From positions 9,740,001 through 9,804,000 of the forward strand of contig OV121092.1 in assembly GCA_921293015.1 (NCBI GenBank): 64,000 nucleotides of DNA, written 5' to 3'. This document shows positions 22,316 to 33,346 of this stretch, one piece after another. The position numbers and the translations under genes were made by a program. Position 1 is the first letter of the stretch. Each line of letters begins with the position of its first letter. The notes below the pieces were generated by a model. That model had not been told where the DNA came from. It saw only the letters and a program-made list of their open reading frames with translations, and searched no databases. This DNA is from Phorcus lineatus (lineage: Eukaryota > Mollusca > Gastropoda > Trochida > Trochidae).

Positions 22316-24150
22316 ATTGATGTCTGTTTCTTGCTTCTGGTAGAATGCAATGAAAGAGTCGGAGTTGACTTTGTCTTTTATAGAAATCTCTCAGCATGAA
22401 AGATATGGCAATAACCTGTGGCACACCTCTATCATAGCGATTATGACTTCATATGGAGATATATCTTAATTACTGCACTTTTTCCAAAATGCAGCGTTCT
22501 TCTTTTTCAGACATGATGTTTCCTAATTAAATGACTCCATGCTGTGATCTCACTTGAGTCCAGACAGAATGTCTTTCATCATTCTTACGCTAGAAACACT
22601 CACATTGGTCATTGAGGCCAGGGGGTAGGGGTATTATCTTTTCGTTTAAGTGTTTAAAGTTACAGAATATCTCTTTCCAAGTTTAGCCAAACTATTAACA
22701 AAAAAACGTATGTCAAAATTAAATATTACAATCGATTTCTGATTTCAAACTGTCAAATTTCTTTTCAGGTCAATGTCAGGTGCCAGTTGATAGTATGGAA
22801 ATGACACTGATACTTTTTGACAAATCAAAGAGTACACAAACTTTGTAAAATCACTAAGGTCATATGACTTCCGCACTTTTTTTTAACACATCATTTATGG
22901 TTTTCTAATTGTAAATAAACAGGGGCTCGTTTTGTTTTATTAGCGCCAAATACTAATAAAGTAAAGCGCGCCTGATGTAGGTTTCTTGATGAAATGCTAG
23001 AAATAGATTGATAAATGCATGCTTTGTTTAGGAATTCTACTGCAGATATAATGTTCAATGTCCTTGTATTATAAAGGGTTAGGAATGGATTGGTTGTTTG
23101 TGAAATGGGCTTGGTAAGGTCAAAGTAGACTTCTTGAAGAACTTTAATACTGCCTTGCTAGTCCAAGTTAAACAGGACTTTTACATACAGACCACATGTT
23201 AGTTTTCATTATTTGTAATTTCACCATTTGAGTGTGACTCATTAATCACTTTGGCTGTGATTGTTTAAGACTGAAGGGAAACGTGGCTTTGCTAGTTTCT
23301 TTACAACCACAGACAGACCACTGACGCAACAGAGGAAGATTTGGCACGAATGCGAAGCCAGTGTGACGTCACCTCAAATATTGCAATTTCCTTGTGCATA
23401 TTTTTTTCTTCAACAAACCGTCTTTATTTAGTAACACTTATCATGATCGACAAAGGCTGTATTTCAATGAGCAAATTGTTTGATTTTGACTCTTTTAGCA
23501 TACGCGGCACATTACTGAAGTAGTTGAAAAGTATGCAATGGCGTTGGATTCTTTTAAAGTGAAAATAGTTCTTCATGGCACTGATATCAACAGTAGGTAA
23601 GTTTTCAAACCCGACACTGAAAGTGTGCACACCTAAAACAGTTTAGATAATGCAACATAGACTTGGAATGAAATTTCTTTTCTTAGTTTTCATTTCAGTA
23701 AATGGCGATCAAACCTGTTTCTTAGATTTATGCCAATTGTGTTATTTAGATTTGTTGGTTCATTTGGTGAAACATAATCGTGGTTAAGTAGAAAGACGTC
23801 ATAAGGGAGGTATTCAAAGTTTAAATTTACAGCTTGATTTCTTTTCTGAGATGATGCAAAACCACCCTTGACATGATGATTCATTTGAGTAAACCTACAG
23901 TTTTCAGCGTGAATCTTGAATTGGTCACTGGATAAAGTATGTTTTTGTCTTTTCTATGATTTGGCTTTTCTCAGTTTGAGCAGCAACTGACCTATTTTCT
24001 TCAAAGTGAGTATCAGTGATAATTCAAAACATACAAATATCTAGTTTGCAACGGTCATTTTATTCAAATAGCTGTTTGTTTGACTTTATCTTGACTGTCT
24101 GACAGAAAACATTCAATCTGCTTTGTTGACAGGGGAAAGTCTAATCACTT

Positions 24151-24501
24151 TCATCCGTGGTGACCCTTTCCTCCTTTACCCCCGTGGCCCTTTCCACCAT
24201 GTCCTTTGCCTCCACCGTGACCTTTGCCTCCACCACGTCCTTTTCCTCCACCACGACCTTTTCCCCCTCCACGGCCCTTGCCTCCTCCTCCTCTTCCGCC
24301 GTGTCCAGCCATGGTAGTCCCAAATACGGCAGCAAGAACTGTAAGAGAAATTTCATGAGTAAGTGAAAATGAGTAAAATCGTTGAGATATTGTTGTACAA
24401 ATCAAAATGTCATATACACATCTGATAAAAGAAAATTGGACCCAAACATGTCCAATACACAAACCTGCTAAAACAAGGAGGGTGATGGTGAAAATATGCA
24501 T
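24151..24501 (-). CDS. Gly-rich cationic secreted peptide, gene 12 (Q2H)
   Basis: Exons 24465-24501 and 24151-24338. Residue 2 of the signal peptide is His instead of Gln (CAG to CAT). The mature part is unchanged. Confidence 0.85.
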   Translation of the reverse strand: MHIFTITLLVLAGLCIGHVWVQFSFIRCVYDILICTTISQRFYSFSLTHEISLTVLAAVFGTTMAGHGGRGGGGKGRGGGKGRGGGKGRGGGKGHGGGKGHGGKGHGGKGGKGHHG

Positions 24502-26337
24502 ATTGATGTCTGTTTCTTGCTTCTGGTAGAATGCAATGAAAGAGTCGGAGTTGACTTTGTCTTTTATAGAAATCTCTCAGCATGAAAGATATGGCAATAA
24601 CCTGTGGCACACCTCTATCATAGCGATTGTGACTTCATATGGAGATATATCTTAATCACTGCACTTTTTCCAAAATGCAGCGTTCTTCTTTTTCAGACAT
24701 GATGTTTCCTAATTAAATGACTCCATGCTGTGATCTCACTTGAGTCCAGACAGAATGTCTTTCATCATTCTTACGCTAGAAACACTCACATTGGTCATTG
24801 AGGCCAGGGGGTAGGGGTATTATCTTTTCGTTTAAGTGTTTAAAGTTACAGAATATCTCTTTCCAAGTTTAGCCAAACTATTAACAAAAAAACGTATGTC
24901 AAAATTAAATATTACAATCGATTTCTGATTTCAAACTGTCAAATTTCTTTTCAGGTCAATGTCAGGTGCCAGTTGATAGTATGGAAATGACACTGATACT
25001 TTTTGACAAATCAAAGAGTACACAAACTTTGTAAAATCACTATGGTCATATGACTTCCGCACTTTTTTTTAACACATCATTTATGGTTTTCTAATTGTGA
25101 ATAAACAGGGGCTCGTTTTGTTTTATTAGCGCCAAATACTAATAAAGTAAAGCGCGCCTGATGTAGGTTTCTTGATGAAATGCTAGGAATAGATTGATAA
25201 ATGCATGCTTTGTTTAGGAATTCTACTGCAGATATAATGTTCAATGTCCTTGTATTATAAAGGGTTAGGAATGGATTGGTTGTTTGTGAAATGGGCTTGG
25301 TAAGGTCAAAGTAGACTTCTCGAAGAACTTTAATACTGCCTTGCTAGTCCAAGTTAAACAGGACTTTTACATACAGACCACATGTTAGTTTTCATTATTT
25401 GTCATTTCACCATTTGAGTGTGACTCATTAATCACTTTGGCTCTGATTGTTCAAGACTGAAGGAAAACGTGGCTTTGCTAGTTTCTTTACAACCACAGAC
25501 AGACCACTGACGCAACAGAGGAAGATTTGGCACGAATGCAAAGCCAGTGTGACGTCACCTCAAATATTGCAATTTCCTTGTTGCATATTTTTTTCTTCAA
25601 CAAACCGTCTTTATTTAGTAACACTTATCATTGTCGACAAAGGCTGTATTTTAATGAGCAACGTATTTGATTTTGACTCTTTTAGCATACGCGGCACATT
25701 ACTGAAGTAGTTGAAAAGTATGCAATGGCGTTGGATTCTTTTAAAGTGAAAATAGTTCTTCATGGCACTGATATCAACAGTAGGTAAGTTTTCAAACCCG
25801 ACACTGAAAGTGTGCACACCTAAAACAGTTTAGATAATGCAACATAGACTTGGAATGAAATTTCTTTTCTTAGTTTTCATTTCAGTAAATGGCGATCAAA
25901 CCTGTTTCTTAGATTTATGCCAATTGTGTTATTTAGATTTGTTGGTTCATTTGGTGAAACATAATCGTGGTTCAGTAGAAAGACATCATAAGGGAGGTAT
26001 TCAAAGTTTAAATTTACAGCTTGATTTCTTTTCTGAGATGATGCAAAACCACCCTTGACATGATGATTCATTTGAGTAAACCTACAGTTTTCAGCGTGAA
26101 TCTTGAATTGGTCACAGGATATAGCATGTTTTTGTCTTTTCTATGATTTGGCTTTTCTCAGTTTGAGCAGCAACTCACCTATTTTCTTCAAAGTGAGTAT
26201 CAGTGATAATTCAAAACATACAAATATCTAGTTTGCAACGGTCATTTTATTCAAATAGCTGTTTGTTTCACTTTATCTTGACTGTCTGACAGAAAAGATG
26301 CAATCTGCTTTGCTAACAGGGGAAAATCTAATCACTT

Positions 26338-26688
26338 TCATCCGTGGTGACCCTTTCCTCCTTTACCCCCGTGGCCCTTTCCACCATGTCCTTTGCCTCC
26401 ACCGTGACCTTTGCCTCCACCACGTCCTTTTCCTCCACCACGACCTTTTCCCCCTCCACGGCCCTTGCCTCCTCCTCCTCTTCCGCCGTGTCCAGCCATG
26501 GTAGTCCCAAATACGGCAGCAAGAACTGTAAGAGAAATTTCATGAGTAAGTGAAAATGAGTAAAATCTTTGAGATATTGTTGTACAAATCAAAATGTCAT
26601 ATACACATCTGATAAAAGAAAATTGGACCCAAACATGTCCAATACACAAACCTGCTAAAACAAGGAGGGTGATGGTGAAAATCTGCAT
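26338..26688 (-). CDS. Gly-rich cationic secreted peptide, gene 13
   Basis: Exons 26652-26688 and 26338-26525. Standard peptide. There is one intron substitution (AATCTTTGAG on the plus strand). Confidence 0.85.
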   Translation of the reverse strand: MQIFTITLLVLAGLCIGHVWVQFSFIRCVYDILICTTISQRFYSFSLTHEISLTVLAAVFGTTMAGHGGRGGGGKGRGGGKGRGGGKGRGGGKGHGGGKGHGGKGHGGKGGKGHHG

Positions 26689-28523
26689 ATTGATGTCTGT
26701 TTCTTGCTTCTGGTAGAATGCAATGAAAGAGTCGGAGTTGACTTTGTCTTTTATAGAAATGTCTCAGCATGAAAGATATGGCAATAACCTGTGTCACACC
26801 TCTATCATAGCGATTATGACTTCATATGGAGATATATCTTAATCACTGCACTTTTTCCCAAATGCAGCGTTCTTCTTTTTCAGACATGATGTTTCCTAAT
26901 TAAATGACTCCATGCTGTGATCTCACTTGAGTCCAGACAGAATGTCTTTCATCATTCTTACGCTAGAAACACTCACATTGGTCATTGAGGCCAGGGGGTA
27001 GGGGTATTATCTTTTCGTTTAAGTGTTTAAAGTTACAGAATATCTCTTTCCAAGTTTAGCCAAACTATTAACAAAAAAACGTATGTCAAAATTAAATATT
27101 ACAATCGATTTCTGATTTCAAACTGTCAAATTTCTTTTCAGGTCAATGTCAGGTGCCAGTTGATAGTATGGAAATGACACTGATACTTTTTGACAAATCA
27201 AAGAGTACACAAACTTTGTAAAATCACTATGGTCATATGACTTCCGCACTTTTTTTTAACACATCATTTATGGTTTTCTAATTGTGAATAAACAGGGGCT
27301 CGTTTTGTTTTATTAGCGCCAAATACTAATAAAGTAAAGCGCGCCTGATGTAGGTTTCTTGATGAAATGCTAGGAATAGATTGATAAATGCATGCTTTGT
27401 TTAGGAATTCTACTGCAGATATAATGTTCAATGTCCTTGTATTATAAAGGGTTAGGAATGGATTGGTTGTTTGTGAAATGGGCTTGGTAAGGTCAAAGTA
27501 GACTTCTCGAAGAACTTTAATACTGCCTTGCTAGTCCAAGTTAAACAGGACTTTTACATACAGACCACATGTTAGTTTTCATTATTTGTCATTTCACCAT
27601 TTGAGTGTGACTCATTAATCACTTTGGCTCTGATTGTTCAAGACTAAAGGAAAACGTGGCTTTGCTAGTTTCTTTACAACCACAGACAGACCACTGACGC
27701 AACAGAGGAAGATTTGGCACGAATGCAAAGCCAGTGTGACGTCACCTCAAATATTGCAATTTCCTTGTTGCATATTTTTTTCTTCAACAAACCGTCTTTA
27801 TTTAGTAACACTTATCATTGTCGACAAAGGCTGTATTTTAATGAGCAACGTATTTGATTTTGACTCTTTTAGCATACGCGGCACATTACTGAAGTAGTTG
27901 AAAAGTATGCAATGGCGTTGGATTCTTTTAAAGTGAAAATAGTTCTTCATGGCACTGATATCAACAGTAGGTAAGTTTTCAAACCCGACACTGAAAGTGT
28001 GCACACCTAAAACAGTTTAGATAATGCAACATAGACTTGGAATGAAATTTCTTTTCTTAGTTTTCATTTCAGTAAATGGCGATCAAACCTGTTTCTTAGA
28101 TTTATGCCAATTGTGTTATTTAGATTTGTTGGTTCATTTGGTGAAACATAATCGTGGTTCAGTAGAAAGACATCATAAGGGAGGTATTCAAAGTTTAAAT
28201 TTACAGCTTGATTTCTTTTCTGAGATGATGCAAAACCACCCTTGACATGATGATTCATTTGAGTAAACCTACAGTTTTCAGCGTGAATCTTGAATTGGTC
28301 ACAGGATATAGCATGTTTTGTCTTTTCTATGATTTGGCTTTTCTCAGTTTGAGCAGCAACTGACCTATTTTCTTCAAAGTGAGTATCAGTGATAATTCAA
28401 AACATACAAATATCTAGTTTGCAACGGTCATTTTATTCAAATAGCTGTTTGTTTCACTTTATCTTGACTGTCTGACAGAAAAGATGCAATCTGCTTTGCT
28501 AACAGGGGAAAGTCTAATCACTT

Positions 28524-28874
28524 TCATCCGTGGTGACCCTTTCCTCCTTTACCCCCGTGGCCCTTTCCACCATGTCCTTTGCCTCCACCGTGACCTTTGC
28601 CTCCACCACGTCCTTTTCCTCCACCACGACCTTTTCCCCCTCCACGGCCCTTGCCTCCTCCTCCTCTTCCGCCGTGTCCAGCCATGGTAGTCCCAAATAC
28701 GGCAGCAAGAACTGTAAGAGAAATTTCATGAGTAAGTGAAAATGAGTAAAATCGTTGAGATATTGTTGTACAAATCAAAATGTCATATACACATCTGATA
28801 AAAGAAAATTGGACCCAAACATGTCCAATACACAAACCTGCTAAAACAAGGAGGGTGATGGTGAAAATCTGCAT
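28524..28874 (-). CDS. Gly-rich cationic secreted peptide, gene 14
   Basis: Exons 28838-28874 and 28524-28711. Standard peptide. This is the last subfamily A gene. Its promoter is intact (TATAAAAG), and the insert begins about 375 bases upstream of its ATG. Confidence 0.85.
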   Translation of the reverse strand: MQIFTITLLVLAGLCIGHVWVQFSFIRCVYDILICTTISQRFYSFSLTHEISLTVLAAVFGTTMAGHGGRGGGGKGRGGGKGRGGGKGRGGGKGHGGGKGHGGKGHGGKGGKGHHG

Positions 28875-29772
28875 ATTGATGTCTGTTCCTTGCTTCTGGT
28901 AGAATGCAATGAAAGAGTCGGAGTTGACTTTGTCTTTTATAGAAATGTCTCAGCATGAAAGATATGGCAATAACCTGTGGCACACCTCTATCATAGCGAT
29001 TATGACTTCATATGGAGAAATATCTTAATCACTGCACTTTTTCCCAAATGCAGCGTTCTTCTTTTTCAGACATGATGTTTCCTAATTAAATGACTTCATG
29101 CTGTGATCTCACTTGAGTCGAGACAGAATGTCTTTCATCATTCTTACGCTAGAAACACTCACATTGGTCATTGAGGCCAGGGGGTAGGGGTATTATCTTT
29201 TCGTTTAAGTGCTTAAAGTTACAGAATATTTCTTTCTAAGTTTAGCCATAGATTGATAAAAAGGTTTATTAAATCAAATGAAACGATTGTAGTCTTTGTG
29301 AAGTTACCAATTTTGAAACATTGTCAGATACATTTTATTTGTTAAACGCATTGAATTCATATATCTAAGACGAAACGAGAGGAAGCGTTATTATAAACAC
29401 TTATGTACATTTGTTCATAAATCATTTGATAAGAATTTGAGGCTATTGAAAGTTAGACTTTGATTTTAACTTTACTTCTTGAATGCATCAATGTCCTGTA
29501 ACAATAATAGTTTTAGCATGCACGTGGGTTTTTTTAACTTCTACAATATCCTTCATAGATCCACGACCCTGTCTGCCATTGAAATGATACATGCACATGT
29601 TAAATTATTAGAGTTGACAACGTCCCAACAGAATAAATCACTTGGTCAATATTAATAATCATTACATTCGTTAATGTTACATGCTTTCTCTTAAATCGGG
29701 ATATCATCTCTATAAATCCTTAATTATAATTCAGATAGTTGAAATACCGACACACCGTATCTACTCAACACG

Positions 29773-30111
29773 ATGTCTAGATATGCAGTATTTGTATTTA
29801 CAAATGAAAATGCATATAAATCAACGTATGTGAAAATACTCTTTGAGCATGTTTATGAATTGAAATGGGAAAAACCGCAAAATATCAACCCAAAGGTGAA
29901 ATATCACATGTTATATTCATGTAAAGTATCAATATCCAGCACCTGCATCTATCTGCACGAAACTATAAAACAATCAAGACTTTATGGCACAAGGCTAGAC
30001 AGTGTCCGGTCAACTATGGCCCTCAAAGGCCCCCGCGAAGAGACGGGGTTCTTTGAGCTAATTGGTTTCGCGATAGCGAGGAGTGTCTGTGGTCAGTGGC
30101 CCAGGCGTTGA
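29773..30111 (+). CDS. Unrecognised 112-codon open frame inside the insert
   Basis: It starts at a real ATG (MSRYAVFVF...) and ends in the GC-rich end of the insert. I recognise no domain or signal peptide. Its last third runs through the hairpin-forming terminal sequence, which suggests a chance frame or a chimeric remnant rather than a gene. Confidence 0.15.
   Translation: MSRYAVFVFTNENAYKSTYVKILFEHVYELKWEKPQNINPKVKYHMLYSCKVSISSTCIYLHETIKQSRLYGTRLDSVRSTMALKGPREETGFFELIGFAIARSVCGQWPRR
30022..30057. repeat. Hairpin near the right end of the insert
   Basis: Arms CTCAAAGGCCCCCG (30022-30035) and CGGGGTTCTTTGAG (30044-30057) pair over 14 positions, with two G-T pairs, around an 8-base loop. 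This is consistent with the folded end of a non-autonomous element. Confidence 0.6.
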
Positions 30112-30992
30112 GCCGTGAAGCTGTCTCGGCGTTAATGAGTTAACAAAAAAACGTATGTCAAAATTAAATATTACAATCGATTTCTGATTTGAAACTGTCA
30201 AATTTCTTTTCAGATCAATGTCAGATGCCAGTTGATAGTATGGACATGACACTGATACTTTTTGACAAATCAAAGAGTACACAAACTTTGTAAAATCACT
30301 ATGGTCATATGACTTCCGCACTTTTTTTTAACACATCATTTATGGTTTTCTAATTGTAAATTAACAGGGGCTTGTTTTGTTTTATTAGCGCCAAATGCGT
30401 CACCATCTATCAAAGTAAAGAGCGTCTGATGTAGGTTTCTTGATGAAATGCTAGGAATAGATTGATAAATGCATGCTTTGTCTAGGAATGCTACTGCAGA
30501 TATAATATTCAATGTCCTTGTATTATAAAGGGTTAGGAATGGATTGGTTGTTTGTGAAATGGGCTTGGTAAGGTCAAAGTAGACTTCTTGAAGAACTTTA
30601 ATACTGCCTTGCTAGTCCACGTTAAACAGGACTTTTACATACAGACCACATGTTAGTTTTCATTATTTGTCATTTCACCATTTGAGTGTGACTCATTAAT
30701 CACTTTGGCTGTGATTGTTCAAGACTGAAGGGAAACGTGGCTTTGCTAGTTTCTTTACAACCACAGACAGACCACTGACGCAACAGAGGAAGATTTGGCA
30801 CGAATGCGAAGCCAGTGTGACGTCACCTCAAATATTGCAATTTCCTTGTTGCATATTTTTTTCTTCAACAAACCGTCTTGATTTAGTAACACTTATCATG
30901 GTCGACAAAGGCTGTATTTTAATGAGGAACGTATTTGATTTTGACTCTTTTAGCATACGCGGCACATTACTGAAGTAGTTGAAAAGTATGCA

Positions 30993-31055
30993 ATGGCGTT
31001 GGATCCTTTTAAAGTGAAAATAGTTCTTCATGGCACTGATATCAACAGTAGGTTT
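30993..31055 (+). pseudogene. Captured exon copy with destroyed donor
   Basis: The exon reads as in other subfamily B units, but the donor is altered: 36 bases after AGTAGGT are missing and GTAAGT becomes GTTTAA. If the other copies splice, this one should not, or should do so poorly. Confidence 0.45.
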
Positions 31056-31557
31056 AACAGTTTAGATAATGCAACATAGACTTGGAATGAAATTTCTTTT
31101 CTTAGTTTTCATTTCAGTAAATGGCGATCAAACCTGTTTCTTAGATTTATGCCAATTGTGTTATTTAGATTTGTTGGTTCATTTGGTGAAACATAATCGT
31201 GGTTGAGTAGAAAGACATCATAAGGGAGGTATTCAAAGTTCAAATTTACAGCTTGATTTCTTTTCTGAGATGATGCAAAACCACCCTTGACATGATGATT
31301 CATTTGAGTAAACCTACAGTTTTCAGCGTGAATCTTGAATTGGTCACTGGATATAGCATGTTTTTGTCTTTTCTATGATTTGGCTTTTCTCAGTTTGAGC
31401 AGCAACTCACCTATTTTCTTCAAAGTGAGTATCAGTGATAATTCAAAACATACAAATATCTAGTTTGCAACGGTCATTTTATTCAAATAGCTGTTTGTTT
31501 GACTTTATCTTGACTGTCTGTCAGAAAAGATACAATCCGCTGTGCCGACAGGGAAAG

Positions 31558-31563
31558 TTTATT
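31558..31563 (-). terminator. Proximal AATAAA gained in subfamily B (reference copy)
   Basis: On the minus strand the stop TGA is followed by AAGTG and then AATAAA, so a poly(A) signal begins five bases past the stop codon. Subfamily A has GATTAA, GATTTAA or GATTAGA here. The signal is present in genes 15, 17-27, 29 and 30, and is lost in gene 28 (GAATGA). The distal AATAAA is also kept at 31478-31483. Confidence 0.6.
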
Positions 31564-31568
31564 CACTT

Positions 31569-31919
31569 TCATCCGTGGTGACCCTTTCCTCCTTTACCCC
31601 CGTGGCCCTTTCCACCATGTCCTTTGCCTCCACCGTGACCTTTGCCTCCACCACGTCCTTTTCCTCCACCACGACCTTTTCCCCCTCCACGGCCCTTGCC
31701 TCCTCCTCCTCTTCCGCCGTGTCCAGCCATGGTAGTCCCAAATACGGCAGCAAGAACTGTAAGAGAAATTTCATGAGTAAGTGAAAATAAGTAAAATCGT
31801 TGAGATATTGTTGTACAAATCAAAATGTCATATACACATCTGATAAAAGAAAATTGGACCCAAACATGTCCAATACACAAACCTGCTAAAACAAGAAGGG
31901 TGATGGTGAAAATCTGCAT
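31569..31919 (-). CDS. Gly-rich cationic secreted peptide, gene 15
   Basis: Exons 31883-31919 and 31569-31756. Standard peptide, with a synonymous CTC to CTT change in exon 1. This is the first subfamily B gene. Exon 2 could also be reached from the orphan exon 1 at 33,310-33,346. Confidence 0.85.
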   Translation of the reverse strand: MQIFTITLLVLAGLCIGHVWVQFSFIRCVYDILICTTISQRFYLFSLTHEISLTVLAAVFGTTMAGHGGRGGGGKGRGGGKGRGGGKGRGGGKGHGGGKGHGGKGHGGKGGKGHHG

Positions 31920-33152
31920 ATTGATGTCTGTTCCTTGCTTCTGGTAGAATGCAATGAAAGAGTCGGAGTTGACTTTGTCTTTTATAGAAATCTCTCAGCA
32001 TGAAAGATATGGCAATAACCTGTGGCACACCTCTATCATAGCGATTATGACTTCATATGGAGATATATCTTAATCACTGCACTTTTTTCCAAAATGCAGC
32101 GTTCTTCTTTTTCAGACATGATGTTTCCTAATTAAATGACTCCATGCTGTGATCTCACATGAGTCGAGACAGAATGTCTTTCATCATTCTTACGCTAGAA
32201 ACACTCACATTGGTCATTGAGGCCAGGGGGTAGAGGTATTATCTTTTCGTTTAAGTGTTTAAAGTTACAGAATATCTCTTTCCAAGTTCAACGAAACTAT
32301 TAACAAGAAAACGTATGTCAAAATTAAATATTACAATCGATTTCTGATTTCAAACTGTCAAATTTCTTTTCAGATCAATGTCAGATGCCAGTTGATAGTA
32401 TGGACATGACACTGATACTTTTTGACAAATCAAAGAGTACACAAACTTTGTAAAATCACTATGGTCATATGACTTCCGCACTTTTTTTAAACACATCATT
32501 TATGGTTTTCTAATTGTAAATTAACAGGGGCTCGTTTTGTTTTATTAGCGCCAAATGCGTCACCATCTATCAAAGTAAAGAGCGCCTGATGTAGGTTTCT
32601 TGATGAAATGCTAGGAATAGATTGATAAATGCATGCTTTGTTTAGGAATTCTACTGCAGATATAATATTCAATGTCCTTGTATTATAAAGGGTTAGGAAT
32701 GGATTGGTTGTTTGTGAAATGGGCTTGGTAAGGTCAAAGTAGACTTCTTGAAGAACTTTAATACTGCCTTGCTAGTCCAAGTTAAACAGGACTTTTACAT
32801 ACAGACCACATGTTAGTTTTCATTATTTGTCATTTCACCATTTGAGTGTGACTCATTAATCACTTTGGCTGTGATTGTTCAAGACTGAAGGGAAACGTGG
32901 CTTTGCTAGTTTCTTTACAACCACAGACAGACCACTGACGCAACAGAGGAAGATTTGGCACGAATGCGAAGCCAGTGTGACGTCACCTCAAATATTGCAA
33001 TTTCCTTGTTGCATATTTTTTTCTTCAACAAACCGTCTTGATTTATTAACACTTATCATAGTCGACAAAGGCTGTATTTTAATGAGGAACGTATTTGATT
33101 TTGACTCCTTTAGCATACGCGGCACATTACTGAAGTAGTTGAAAAGTATGCA

Positions 33153-33209
33153 ATGGCGTTGGATCCTTTTAAAGTGAAAATAGTTCTTCATGGCACTGAT
33201 ATCAACAGT
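33153..33209 (+). pseudogene. Captured exon copy fused to peptide-gene intron
   Basis: The exon is cut after ATCAACAGT and joined directly to GAAAATGAGTAAAATC, which is intron sequence of the peptide gene. The donor AG/GTAAGT is gone. Confidence 0.5.
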
Positions 33210-33346
33210 GAAAATGAGTAAAATCGTTGAGATATTGTTGTACAAATCAAAATGTCATATACACATCTGATAAAAGAAAATTAAACCCAAACATGTCCAA
33301 TACACAAACCTGCTAAAACAAGAAGGGTGATGGTGAAAATCTGCAT
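33210..33346 (-). pseudogene. Truncated peptide gene 16: exon 1 only
   Basis: Exon 1 (33310-33346), the donor and the TATA box (33406-33413) are present. A deletion of about 768 bases removed the acceptor, exon 2, both poly(A) signals and the end of the preceding spacer. The junction has an AGT microhomology. A transcript would run on through the next spacer, and exon 1 could only make the peptide by splicing to exon 2 of gene 15, about 1.55 kb downstream. Confidence 0.85.

Larger units (their letters stand above)
1..29248. repeat. Array subfamily A (genes 1-14)
   Basis: These units share an 'aggtcaatgtcaggtgcc' state in the spacer, 'tttagccaaact' after the AAGT run, and a peptide-gene 3' UTR lacking an AATAAA next to the stop. 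Two internal groups are visible. Genes 1-5 have 2194-base spacing. Genes 7-13 mostly carry a spacer lacking a 'gcgtcaccatctatca'-type stretch near positions such as 14,200, 18,580, 20,760, 22,945, 25,135 and 27,320. Confidence 0.85.
29249..30139. mobile_element. Unique insert of about 0.9 kb, probable mobile-element remnant
   Basis: The insert splits a spacer between 'agtttagcca' and 'ttaacaaaaaaacg', where other units read 'agtttagccaaactattaac'. The right end is GGCGTTAATGAG followed by TTAA, the target that piggyBac-like and some MITE elements use. The left end lacks TTAA and has lost about 6 bases of host sequence, so it is broken or rearranged. The left edge also contains ATAGATTGATAAA, a 13-base match to the unit spacer elsewhere (for example near 1,248-1,260). 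The first 700 bases are AT-rich, while the last 140 are GC-rich and can fold. No transposase is visible. It could instead be filler DNA from break repair. Confidence 0.5.
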
